A stretch of DNA of 64,000 bases. Source: Taibaiella sp. KBW10. Its GTDB lineage: Bacteria > Bacteroidota > Bacteroidia > Chitinophagales > Chitinophagaceae. The first letter of the stretch is position 1, and every line of letters starts with the position of its first letter. The notes under the pieces are model-generated. The model did no database searches. It saw only the letters and a program-made list of their open reading frames with translations, and had not been told where the DNA came from. Shown here in pieces: positions 17,294 to 25,454 of the stretch. A program made the translations under genes and the position numbers. The DNA lies in contig NZ_QAJI01000004.1 of NCBI RefSeq assembly GCF_003852495.1, forward strand, positions 312,443 through 376,442, read 5' to 3'.

Positions 17294-17764
17294 TTAATTA
17301 GCTTTCATTACTGATTTTACCTCAGGTGCAGAAGTAGCTGGTTTTGGCGTTACATTACCTGTGATCTGGATTACTTTAGTACCCATGTTAGACGTAACCG
17401 TAACATTTTTATTAATTGGACCTGGACGACCCGGAGTAGAATAAGCTACTTTAATAATTCCTTTTTTACCTGGCTTTACCGGCTCTTTAGACCAAGACGG
17501 GCTTGTACAACCACAAGAAGCAGTTACCGATTGCAGAATGATAGGCTCTTTTCCTTTGTTCACAAACTCAAAATCAAACTCGGCTTTATCACCTTCTTTT
17601 ACGGTACCAAAATCATGAACTTCGTGCTTGAACTTCATTACGTCAGCAGGGTTAGCAGCAACTGCAGCTTCTTCTTTCGCTTTCAGCGATTTTCTGTTTT
17701 CTTGAGCAAATGCAGCAGTACCCATAAGCAATAATACTGCTAAAGACATTAATGGTTTTTTCAT
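17294..17764 (-). CDS. DUF1573 secreted protein, first copy
   Basis: 156 residues with signal peptide (LAVLLLMGTAAFAQE), a short Ala/Glu/Lys linker, then DUF1573 with TASCGCTSPSWS and GPINKNVTVTSNM. It has a C-terminal extension (PKPATSAPEVKSVMKAN) that the second copy lacks. It is first of the two-gene unit, with a TAACTTTG -7 box upstream on the minus strand at 17808-17815. Function unknown; the Cys pair is conserved between the two copies. Confidence 0.88.
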   Translation of the reverse strand: MKKPLMSLAVLLLMGTAAFAQENRKSLKAKEEAAVAANPADVMKFKHEVHDFGTVKEGDKAEFDFEFVNKGKEPIILQSVTASCGCTSPSWSKEPVKPGKKGIIKVAYSTPGRPGPINKNVTVTSNMGTKVIQITGNVTPKPATSAPEVKSVMKAN

Positions 17765-17807
17765 TTTTATTGAAATTTTATTTAGTTTGTAAATGTATTT
17801 TTCATGA

Positions 17808-17815
17808 CAAAGTTA
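17808..17815 (-). promoter_or_regulatory. -7 element of the DUF1573 pair
   Basis: TAACTTTG on the minus strand, 43 bases before the ATG at 17764. The same octamer precedes the small lipoprotein gene next door. Confidence 0.5.
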
Positions 17816-17904
17816 TAACTACTTAAGATACAAAAAAAGATTATATGGGTTAATTGCAGGTTAAAAACATCTGCATAACGTATATAACGCTGTAAAGCCC
17901 AGTA

Positions 17905-18021
17905 TTAAATTTTGTTGGGGCAACTATATTTGCTTCTCTTAGATCCTCCACAACTTTGCAACAAAGTACCTGTAAAGAGTACCGCAAATACAATAACAAT
18001 AATACGTGTGTATTTTTTCAT
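17905..18021 (-). CDS. 38-residue lipoprotein
   Basis: A short gene on the minus strand: signal sequence MKKYTRIIVIVFAVLFTG, lipobox LLQSC with the lipid cysteine at residue 24, then GGSKRSKYSCPNKI and a TAA stop. Positive start, hydrophobic core and lipobox are all in place, and a TAACTTTG -7 box is 40 bases upstream. The mature part is only 15 residues, basic, with one further Cys in SCP. Short lipoproteins of this shape occur in many Bacteroidota and have no assigned role. It sits 140 bases upstream of the DUF1573 pair in the same direction, but each has its own -7 box. Confidence 0.72.
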   Translation of the reverse strand: MKKYTRIIVIVFAVLFTGTLLQSCGGSKRSKYSCPNKI

Positions 18022-18061
18022 TGAAAAAAAATTGAAATATTTAATATATGAGTTTATAAAA

Positions 18062-18069
18062 CAAAGTTA
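18062..18069 (-). promoter_or_regulatory. -7 element of the small lipoprotein gene
   Basis: TAACTTTG on the minus strand, 40 bases before the ATG at 18021. No TTG at the ideal distance. Confidence 0.45.
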
Positions 18070-18193
18070 TGTAAAAAATAATAACATTACAATAGAAAAT
18101 TATGCTCAAAATCCTTCTAAAGAGTTAATAATCACCGTAAGGCATCTGATTTACTATAATATTAACACCGCTGCTAAATGAGCACAACTGTGC

Positions 18194-18850
18194 TTAGCAT
18201 TCCATTTCCTTTACATCTGCCGCAATAACTAAACGGCCTTCTGTTTTGGCTTTAATCTCTTCGATGGTTACTCCGGGTGCATATTCTTTTAATACAAAGC
18301 CTTCAGGGGTAATCTCAAAAAAGCCCAGATCAGTAACCACACGCTGTACACATTTTAAACCTGTGATCGGCAGCGTACATTGAGATAGTAATTTTGAATT
18401 GCCCTCTTTATCGGTATGCATCATCGCGACGATAATATTTTTGGCAGAAGCCACAAGATCCATCGCACCACCCATACCTTTAACCATTTTGCCCGGTACT
18501 TTCCAGTTGGCAATATCACCCTGATCAGATACTTCCATTGCACCTAAAACCGTCAAGTCTACTTTTCCGGCACGGATCATCCCAAAACTCAAGGCGCTGT
18601 CGAAATAACTGCCTCCCTGACGTAGCGTAACGGTTTGTTTTCCGGCATTAATCAAATCTGCATCTACGTTTTCATCCGTAGGGAAAGGGCCGATCCCTAA
18701 CATTCCATTCTCACTTTGCAATTCAATTTCAATATTATCCGGTACGTTATTGGCCACCAGTGTTGGTACGCCGATACCCAGATTTACATACATGCCGTCT
18801 TTTAATTCTTTGGCAATACGTTGAGCGATTTGATCTCTGTTTAAACCCAT
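18194..18850 (-). CDS. scoB: 3-oxoacid CoA-transferase subunit B
   Basis: Moves CoA between succinyl-CoA and acetoacetate (or a similar 3-oxoacid). 218 residues, the normal B-subunit length. The catalytic glutamate is E47 in QSENGMLGIG; GSYFDSALSFGMIRAGKVDL and AMEVSDQGDIANW are typical. It has its own strong promoter. The partner subunit A, often adjacent, is not within this window, so the active heterodimer must be completed from elsewhere. A hairpin (TGCTAA/TTAGCA arms, 18172-18199) overlaps the stop codon. Confidence 0.93.
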   Translation of the reverse strand: MGLNRDQIAQRIAKELKDGMYVNLGIGVPTLVANNVPDNIEIELQSENGMLGIGPFPTDENVDADLINAGKQTVTLRQGGSYFDSALSFGMIRAGKVDLTVLGAMEVSDQGDIANWKVPGKMVKGMGGAMDLVASAKNIIVAMMHTDKEGNSKLLSQCTLPITGLKCVQRVVTDLGFFEITPEGFVLKEYAPGVTIEEIKAKTEGRLVIAADVKEMEC

Positions 18851-18875
18851 AATTACGCTAGTGTTTTGTAATACG

Positions 18876-18905
18876 CAAATGTATATATTTTTTCGAGTCC
18901 TGCAA
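18876..18905 (-). promoter_or_regulatory. Promoter of scoB
   Basis: On the minus strand TTG (18905-18903), 19 bases, TACATTTG (18883-18876): a full consensus match, placing transcription start roughly 20-25 bases before the ATG at 18850. Confidence 0.78.
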
Positions 18906-18912
18906 TTATAAT

Positions 18913-19836
18913 TTAGTAGGTAAAAGTAGCCTTGAAATTAACCCTTTCCCGATCCTTCAATACAACCTTCCAATTGCCTTTATAGCTGATATAAGAAGGT
19001 AAAAGCGTATTGCCCACCTGCTTCAGGTCAACATACATCACGACATCGAAATCGTAGCCGAACGCGTCATAAGAAAGGGAATAATCCCTGGCGATAATGG
19101 AGTAATCGGACGGTCGGAACCAGGTGATGAAGCGGTTGATCACTACTTTGTTTTTATACGCTTCTTTCGGTAACGCTTCGAAGCAATAAGCTTCTTCCCC
19201 GTTTTTGGCCTGTGCTGTAAGCTTAAAATCATACATTTTAGCCACCTCCGGTTCGAAAATACCCACTTTATTACCAATGAACGGTAAGCCCGGAATACTC
19301 GAACCGGGATTAAACATTAATAGTTTAAGCTGTGTTTTGCTTTTTTCAATACGGTTACCGGACACTTCCCGGCTTAAAGCGCCTTTCACTACATTGTCTT
19401 CCTTACAAACGGTGCCTCGCGTAAAGAAGAGGTTGGCATACAGCTCTGCCGTAAAGTAATTATAGTTTCCTTTTTTCGTATAGAAATCGCCGGTAGTCTT
19501 TTCCTCCAGTACCCTCATGGTACGGCATCCATTCCGGTATATCTGTTTGGTTTCGCTTTGTAAAGATGCAGACACCGCACCCCGTTTATTGAATACCACA
19601 ATATTATTTTCCGCATCATAGGTACGCAGATGCATGGTTTTAAAAGCTTTGTAAAAAGTGGTATCTTCTTTGATCACCTTAATAAAATTGGCCACATTAA
19701 AGCCTCCTTCTCTGGCCAAAACCATGACTTCATCCAGCTCTACGGGTATATAAAAGGTAGTGGTGTCTACCGTTTGTGCCTTGGCCGGTACGCAAAATGC
19801 AAGCAGAAATATATAAAAGAGATTAATTGTTTTCAT
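18913..19836 (-). CDS. Secreted protein of unknown function
   Basis: 307 residues with a signal peptide (FYIFLLAFCVPAKAQ). The mature part is rich in beta-strand-like, aromatic segments (GNYNYFTAELYANLFFTR, KVVINRFITWFRPSDYSIIARDYSLSYD). A short N-terminal stretch PVELDEVMVLAREGGFNV resembles the start of outer-membrane or carboxypeptidase-regulatory-associated proteins. I do not recognise a named domain. It overlaps ispD by 14 bases, so it is co-transcribed with it, and it stops 62 bases before scoB's ATG. A periplasmic or outer-membrane location is likely. Confidence 0.75.
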   Translation of the reverse strand: MKTINLFYIFLLAFCVPAKAQTVDTTTFYIPVELDEVMVLAREGGFNVANFIKVIKEDTTFYKAFKTMHLRTYDAENNIVVFNKRGAVSASLQSETKQIYRNGCRTMRVLEEKTTGDFYTKKGNYNYFTAELYANLFFTRGTVCKEDNVVKGALSREVSGNRIEKSKTQLKLLMFNPGSSIPGLPFIGNKVGIFEPEVAKMYDFKLTAQAKNGEEAYCFEALPKEAYKNKVVINRFITWFRPSDYSIIARDYSLSYDAFGYDFDVVMYVDLKQVGNTLLPSYISYKGNWKVVLKDRERVNFKATFTY

Positions 19837-20518
19837 GAAGTTGGTTTAATAAGGCAGCAGCAAAAAGCAGGTCTTCCGGCGTCGTGATTTTGAGGTTACT
19901 TTTTTCGCCCTCCACAAGATGTACTGGTTGACCAAAGCATTCTACCACACTGGCCTCGTCGGTAAAGTCTTCCCGGTATTCCTGCGCAAATGCAGGCAGC
20001 AATAATGATCCTTTAAAGGTTTGTGGCGTTTGTATCGCCCGCAGGGCATTTCGATCTATTGCGATAGAGCCCGTGTTATTAACTTGTCTGATGCTGTCGC
20101 TCACGGTAATGGCAGGGATAGCACTTCCATGTGCCTGAGCAGCGGCATAGCATCTCTGGATCAGTTCGGGCGACACCAAAGGCCTTACCCCGTCGTGAAC
20201 AAAGATAATATCTTCTTCCTTTGCCTCAAGCAACCCGTTTTTTACACTGTGAAACCGGCTGGGGCCTCCATGCACAATGGTGATTTCTACGCCACCGGAA
20301 AATTGCTGTAGTACCATATTGGCATAGCTGATCTGTTCGGTAGGCAATACCAGTACAATCCGTACAGCAGGAATGGCCTCTATAAAAGCCGCAATTGTAT
20401 GGTATAATATGGGTTTATCCTGTAGGGGTAAGAATTGCTTGGGCAGGGCATTTTGCATGCGTAACCCTTTACCACCGGCAACGATTACTGCTACGCATGG
20501 CGCTTGTTCTGGAATCAT
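19823..20518 (-). CDS. ispD: 2-C-methyl-D-erythritol 4-phosphate cytidylyltransferase
   Basis: Third step of the non-mevalonate isoprenoid pathway: couples MEP with CTP. 231 residues. The nucleotide-binding N-terminus AGGKGLRMQNALPKQFLPL is classical, followed by FVHDGVRPLVS and the C-terminal ITTPEDLLFA. A TACCTTTG -7 box is found upstream at 20547-20554 (minus strand). The start of the downstream secreted-protein gene overlaps its end. No other isoprenoid gene is nearby. Confidence 0.95.
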   Translation of the reverse strand: MIPEQAPCVAVIVAGGKGLRMQNALPKQFLPLQDKPILYHTIAAFIEAIPAVRIVLVLPTEQISYANMVLQQFSGGVEITIVHGGPSRFHSVKNGLLEAKEEDIIFVHDGVRPLVSPELIQRCYAAAQAHGSAIPAITVSDSIRQVNNTGSIAIDRNALRAIQTPQTFKGSLLLPAFAQEYREDFTDEASVVECFGQPVHLVEGEKSNLKITTPEDLLFAAALLNQLHENN

Positions 20519-20627
20519 GAGTAAAAATGAGGTTTCTTTTTGCAGACAAAGGTAGTATAGAATGTAGATAAAGCATAATATTTACTATTTTCGCCGCACT
20601 CTATTACTTAAGAAACTTTAAGTTCGT

Positions 20628-21929
20628 ATGGTTAGCCCAATAAAAAAAATAAACAAATTTGACTTCCTGCTCTTGATTGCCATTGTTTTGGAAATCCTGT
20701 TTAGCGTTTACGCCAAGAAATTTTTCGATCAACCGGTTAATGCATTTGGTTTTTTCTTTTCGAGTCTTCTTTTTGGAGTTATTTTGTTGCTTAAATTCTA
20801 CAACAAAGATGCTGTTTTATCTGTTCGGATAAAAGAAGCCAAGCGGAAAAATTGGCTGAGCCTGATCATGGTGCTGCTCAGTTTAATTGCGATTGCCTTT
20901 ATCTCCAGAAGCAATATCGCCCTCTTTCTGCGCGTCCCGGTGGGTCCAGAAACCTCCGATGTAATTCCTACCGTGGCCGAGCTTTGTCAGCGTTACCTGA
21001 AGGGTTCTTTTGTGTATGAACCGATAGAAAAATTCGGCTACCATTTGCCCGTTACTTACCTGCCCATGCAGTGGATGCCTTACCTGATTGCCGAAAAGGG
21101 TGGTTTTGACTATAGATGGATTGCCATTGGCATTTGGATCATCGCTGCGGTAGTCTTATTAATACGCAGTTTCCGGTCGCAAAATGTAATGGTCCGGTTC
21201 TTTGCACCGGTATTGCTGGTCATGTCTTATTTCTACATCTGTTATTATAACGACAGTATTGTAGCTAATGTGATCGAAATGATGGTATCCGGCTATTATA
21301 TTTTACTTATTGTCTCGCTGAACACAAAGAATGCTGTATTCAGAGGCCTCATCATTGGCATTTGCCTGCTGTCCCGATACAGCTTATTACTATGGCTGCC
21401 GCTGGCCATCCTGGTGATCTTTTTGTCTGAAAACAGGAAACATTTTTGGACGACAGCGCTTACTGTATTCCTCTTTATTTGTATACTGTATGTGATACCT
21501 TTCTTAAGTAAGGACTGGAGTATTTTCTATAAAGGCTATAAGCATTATGATATATCTGCCCTGGGAGAATGGAAACACCTGAATATTTACACCAATAAAC
21601 CTTTTCATTTGTATAGCGGTCATGGCATTGCCTTTTGGTTTTACGAAAGAAAGGGCTTCCCGATAGAAATGCGTTTGAAATACCTGCAAAAAGCCCATCT
21701 GTTCCTGTGTTTGGGCGCAACCGCCATTATGGGAATATGGTATTGGTTTAAGCGTACCAAAATAAACGACAAGATTTTCCTGATGGGTTCTTTCAAAATA
21801 TACCTCGCGATCTTCTTATTTTTTATCCAGGTTCCGTATCTCTATTTAATGATCGTTGGCTTGTTTGTGAGCATTGCAATATTCTTTGAACAGGGACGTT
21901 ATCTTATTATTCGGAAAGCAGATTCGTAA
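20628..21929 (+). CDS. Polytopic membrane protein, GT-C glycosyltransferase-like
   Basis: 433 residues with roughly ten hydrophobic spans (FDFLLLIAIVLEILFSVY, WLSLIMVLLSLIAIAFI, WIAIGIWIIAAVVLLI and more). The first large outside loop holds GPETSDVIPTVAELCQRYLKG, and a later loop carries FHLYSGHGIAFWFYERKG. Polytopy plus an early acidic outside loop is reminiscent of GT-C enzymes that use lipid-linked sugars, but no decisive catalytic motif is seen. It is divergent from ispD and 41 bases ahead of the glutathione peroxidase gene. Confidence 0.7.
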   Translation: MVSPIKKINKFDFLLLIAIVLEILFSVYAKKFFDQPVNAFGFFFSSLLFGVILLLKFYNKDAVLSVRIKEAKRKNWLSLIMVLLSLIAIAFISRSNIALFLRVPVGPETSDVIPTVAELCQRYLKGSFVYEPIEKFGYHLPVTYLPMQWMPYLIAEKGGFDYRWIAIGIWIIAAVVLLIRSFRSQNVMVRFFAPVLLVMSYFYICYYNDSIVANVIEMMVSGYYILLIVSLNTKNAVFRGLIIGICLLSRYSLLLWLPLAILVIFLSENRKHFWTTALTVFLFICILYVIPFLSKDWSIFYKGYKHYDISALGEWKHLNIYTNKPFHLYSGHGIAFWFYERKGFPIEMRLKYLQKAHLFLCLGATAIMGIWYWFKRTKINDKIFLMGSFKIYLAIFLFFIQVPYLYLMIVGLFVSIAIFFEQGRYLIIRKADS

Positions 21930-21970
21930 TTTTAGCTTAAATTTGAAGATCAATTTTTAATTATTCAACA

Positions 21971-22516
21971 ATGAAATACTATCTGATGGCATTACTGTCT
22001 TTTTTATTTGCCTGCAATCCTAAGACGAATGCACAAATACCCAAATCCATATACGATTTTAAAGTTGCGGCTTTAGATGGTGCGACGATCGACTTTGCCG
22101 CTTTTAAGGGCAAAAAAATCCTGATTGTAAACACCGCTTCTAAATGTGGTTTTACCAAACAATATGAAGATCTGGAGCAATTGTACGAACGATATAAAGA
22201 TCAATTGGTGATCGTGGGTTTCCCTGCCAATAACTTTATGGGGCAGGAGCCGGGTCAAAATGAAGATATCGCCGCTTTTTGTAAAAAGAATTATGGTGTT
22301 ACCTTTCCAATGGCCGCAAAAATATCGGTAAAAGGTAAAGATATGGCGCCTATTTATCAGTGGTTAACCAATAAAAGCTATAATGGAACGGAAAGCAGTT
22401 CTGTAAAATGGAATTTTCAGAAATACCTGATTGATGAAAACGGGAAGTTGGTGCAACATTTCAGTCCGGCTACGAAACCCCTGAGTGACGAAATTGTATC
22501 TAACCTAAAAAAATAA
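21971..22516 (+). CDS. Glutathione peroxidase family protein
   Basis: Thiol peroxidase that detoxifies peroxides, 181 residues. Peroxidatic cysteine is C59 in NTASKCGFTKQYEDLE; the Gln motif FPANNFMGQEPG and the Trp/Asn motif VKWNFQKYLID complete the active site. The N-terminus (MALLSFLFACNPKTNAQ) is an export signal and could be a lipobox with C15, so the protein works outside the cytoplasm. Such Cys-type members usually use thioredoxin rather than glutathione. A TAAATTTG -7 box lies at 21938-21945. The DUF5074 lipoprotein gene begins 12 bases downstream. Confidence 0.92.
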   Translation: MKYYLMALLSFLFACNPKTNAQIPKSIYDFKVAALDGATIDFAAFKGKKILIVNTASKCGFTKQYEDLEQLYERYKDQLVIVGFPANNFMGQEPGQNEDIAAFCKKNYGVTFPMAAKISVKGKDMAPIYQWLTNKSYNGTESSSVKWNFQKYLIDENGKLVQHFSPATKPLSDEIVSNLKK

Positions 22517-22528
22517 CGCTTGTTGTTC

Positions 22529-23608
22529 ATGAACTATAGTAAAGGATTTTGGCTGGTCATACTGCTATGCAGCACGGTGTTTTTTTCTTGTGTAAAAGAC
22601 AAACCGAATCCGGGCGATAAGGGCCAAATAACAACAGAAAGAAAAATAGTAATTGCTAATGAAGGCGTTTTCGGCAACGGAAATGCCTCTCTTAGTTATA
22701 TTGACGTAAGTAAACACAGCATTGTCAACAATGTATATAGCAACCAGAACAATGGAAGCCTATTGGGTGATGTATTTCAAAGCATGACGGTTGTCGGGGA
22801 TAAATTGTACCTGATCATCAACAATTCCAATAAAATTGTGGTGGTTGATAAAAATACCTTTACAAAGCAAACCGAGATCAGTATTCCACAGCCCAGGTAT
22901 ATGCAAGTAGCCGGTAACAACAGGGCTTATGTTACCAATATGTATGGCAATAAAATTTACATAGTAGACTTAGCTGCCAATACCGTCTCCGGTGCTATCA
23001 GTACCACCAACAAGAACAATGAAGGTATTATTGCCTTAAACAATAAGATATATGTTTGCCCCTGGGATACGGCTTGTAATTTTATTTACGAGATCGATCC
23101 GGCCAGCAATAGCATCACCAATCGTATACCGATCGGGGGTTATGCACCCACACAGGTATTGACCGATAAAAATAATATGCTTTGGGTGGTAGCGGGCAAC
23201 CCCCTATACCATAAACCGGCGACTATTACACAGATCAACCCTGCCAATAACAGTATCCTTAAAACAATTTCTTTTGGTGCAGATGCGGAACTGATCAAAC
23301 CTGCCTTTAACCCAACTAAGGATACGCTGTATTTTATCGGAGTAGATTATCAGGGGCGGGTAAACAGTTATAATGGGATATACAGAATGCCCATAACGGC
23401 GACACAAGCGCCAACACAGGCTTTTATTGCAGCACAAAACCTGCAGTATTTCTGGGGCTTGGGTATTGATCCCTTAAGCGGTAAAATATATATCGGCGAC
23501 CCTAAAGGCTTTACGCAGAAGGGGAGTGTACTGGTCTACAATCCTGATGGCAGCTTAGTTGATCAATATTTGGCAGAACTGGGACCGGGTTATTTTTATT
23601 TTGAATAA
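22529..23608 (+). CDS. DUF5074/YncE-like beta-propeller lipoprotein
   Basis: 359 residues. Lipoprotein signal with lipobox FFSC near residue 22, then a Pro/Asp/Lys linker and a propeller of about 320 residues built from repeats such as DKNTFTKQTEISIPQPRYMQV and NNKIYVCPWDTACNFIYEID. I use ATG 22529, where the signal starts, rather than an upstream TTG. Surface or periplasmic binding is the general role of these propellers; the ligand is unknown. The gene overlaps the next one (Omp85) by eight bases, suggesting a functional pair at the outer membrane. Confidence 0.85.
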   Translation: MNYSKGFWLVILLCSTVFFSCVKDKPNPGDKGQITTERKIVIANEGVFGNGNASLSYIDVSKHSIVNNVYSNQNNGSLLGDVFQSMTVVGDKLYLIINNSNKIVVVDKNTFTKQTEISIPQPRYMQVAGNNRAYVTNMYGNKIYIVDLAANTVSGAISTTNKNNEGIIALNNKIYVCPWDTACNFIYEIDPASNSITNRIPIGGYAPTQVLTDKNNMLWVVAGNPLYHKPATITQINPANNSILKTISFGADAELIKPAFNPTKDTLYFIGVDYQGRVNSYNGIYRMPITATQAPTQAFIAAQNLQYFWGLGIDPLSGKIYIGDPKGFTQKGSVLVYNPDGSLVDQYLAELGPGYFYFE

Positions 23609-25388
23609 TATTTATACCATCAGATTACGATTTCTCCTTATCCTCTTAGGGCTTTGTTTGGCCGGTTCAGCATGGGCACAAACGCCCGGAGCCCCTATAC
23701 TGTCTATCACAGTAACGGACAAGGCAAAACACAAATTACCTCCGTATAAGAAATTTGACCGTAAGGAAAGTGTTTCTGCTTATTTACAAACAGAACTTAT
23801 CGCACTGCATAAACAGGGTTATCTGGAAGCATCTGTAGATGAACTCCTCCAGCAACAGGATACTTTTTACGCAAAAGTGCACATCGGAGCAGTATATAAA
23901 ATCGGCAAGATTAGTTTACAATCTGTGCCTAAAACCATTCTGAACAATGCCGGTATTGTAGAGCGGGATTATGAAAATAAAGTATTGAGCCCGCAAAGGA
24001 TCGGTACTTTGATGGAACGCCTCCTGACCTATGCAGACAATAATGGCTTTCCTTTTGCATATATCGGGCTGGACAGTACTTATATAGACAGCAACCATAC
24101 CTTTAATGCCGTAATGCGGTTTCTGCAAGGACCTTATATTACCATCGATTCTATAAAAGTATTTGGCAATACCAGTGTTGAAAACCAGTTTCTGCAGTCG
24201 TATTTAGGGATCCGGCAAAACAAACCCTATAATGAAAGTGCGCTACGCGGCATCTCGAAAAAAATACAGGAATTACCGTTTTTAAAAGAGGTACGGCCTT
24301 GGGAAATGTATTTCTCTGTAGATAAAAATAACCTGAATCTATACCTTAATGATAAAAATGCAAACCAGATCAATGCTTTGATCGGCCTGCAACCCAACAG
24401 CCAGGAAGCCAAACGTTTTGTATGGACCGCAGACGTGTTATTGTTATTGAATAATACTTTTGGTTATGGTGAGACCTTTAATGTGACCTATAAAAACCTG
24501 CAGGTTCGTTCCCCGCAATTTAATGCAGGTCTGATCGTGCCTTATATTTTGGGTTCCAATATCGCTTTGGATGGCAAGTTTGAATATTTTGGCCGGGATA
24601 CCTTATTCCGCAGGACTTCTTATGAGCTGGGTGCACGCTATATGTTTAATGCCAAAGATTATCTTCGGCTGAGCTTTCAATTATACAACAACCGCATACA
24701 AAACCCCGATACCGCTTATGTAAGGGCCAATAAAACCCTCAATAACAATGTAGACCTCAATACCCGGGGATTCAGCGCTGATTTTGTCCTGAACCGTACG
24801 AATTATATACAAAACCCAACCAAAGGCTGGGCGGCCAATGTCAGTATAGCCGGATTAAAGCGCAATGTGTTAAAAAATGATGCGATCTTATCGCTTACAG
24901 ATGGCTTTGACTATAATAGTTTGTATGAGGAAGCGAATAAAACATCTTTTCAATACCGTATAAATGGTAACCTGCAATTTTTTATACCCCTGGCCAAGCT
25001 GCTGGCCATAAAGACGGCCTATGATGGGGCATACATCAGTGGTAATAAATTATATCAAAATGAATTATACCAGATCGGAGGTTTCAGGCTACTCAGGGGT
25101 TTTGATGAAAGGAGTATTTATGCGAACCAATACCACCTGATGACGATAGAATTAAGGGCTTTGTTGTCTGCCCAGTCTTACTTTTTCGTATTTGGTGACG
25201 GCGGCAAGACCTATACACAATATAATTTGGTACATACTTCTAATACGCCTTTAAGTTTCGGGACGGGTTTGACCCTGGAAAACAAATCCGGGATTTTCAA
25301 TATCGTGCTGGCTTTGGGAAAGCAGGAGGGTGAACATTTCCAGTTTAGAAATGCTAAAATTCACTTCGGATATGTGACCTACTTTTAA
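23601..25388 (+). CDS. Omp85/BamA-superfamily outer-membrane protein
   Basis: 595 residues from a TTG that overlaps the previous stop. Signal peptide (FLLILLGLCLAGSAWAQ), a POTRA-containing N-terminal half (ITIDSIKVFGNTSVENQFLQ is a recognisable POTRA strand-helix), then a 16-strand-like barrel with the loop-6 motif LLRGFDER and an aromatic end (HFGYVTYF). It is smaller than true BamA (about 800 or more), so it is a BamA/TamA-like accessory insertase or transporter. A second upstream TTG at 23559 is possible, but the signal peptide fits the later start. Confidence 0.85.
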   Translation: MNNIYTIRLRFLLILLGLCLAGSAWAQTPGAPILSITVTDKAKHKLPPYKKFDRKESVSAYLQTELIALHKQGYLEASVDELLQQQDTFYAKVHIGAVYKIGKISLQSVPKTILNNAGIVERDYENKVLSPQRIGTLMERLLTYADNNGFPFAYIGLDSTYIDSNHTFNAVMRFLQGPYITIDSIKVFGNTSVENQFLQSYLGIRQNKPYNESALRGISKKIQELPFLKEVRPWEMYFSVDKNNLNLYLNDKNANQINALIGLQPNSQEAKRFVWTADVLLLLNNTFGYGETFNVTYKNLQVRSPQFNAGLIVPYILGSNIALDGKFEYFGRDTLFRRTSYELGARYMFNAKDYLRLSFQLYNNRIQNPDTAYVRANKTLNNNVDLNTRGFSADFVLNRTNYIQNPTKGWAANVSIAGLKRNVLKNDAILSLTDGFDYNSLYEEANKTSFQYRINGNLQFFIPLAKLLAIKTAYDGAYISGNKLYQNELYQIGGFRLLRGFDERSIYANQYHLMTIELRALLSAQSYFFVFGDGGKTYTQYNLVHTSNTPLSFGTGLTLENKSGIFNIVLALGKQEGEHFQFRNAKIHFGYVTYF

Positions 25389-25416
25389 ACGCAGAAGTAA
25401 AATAAAAATAATGCCT

Positions 25417-25424
25417 TAATTTTG
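25417..25424 (+). promoter_or_regulatory. -7 element before the DUF1015 gene
   Basis: TAATTTTG fits TAnnTTTG and overlaps a TTG (25422) that could be misread as the start. It favours the ATG at 25455. The arms AATGCC/GGCATT flank it and could form a small hairpin. Confidence 0.4.
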
Positions 25425-25454
25425 GCATTCTTCAAAAAAATTGAAATAGATTTC

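Noticed and set aside
17912..18181. 89-codon plus-strand frame in the gap between DUF1573 and scoB
   Set aside because: It is antisense to the better-supported small lipoprotein gene, starts opposite its end, and has low-complexity, AT-driven composition with no recognisable domain.
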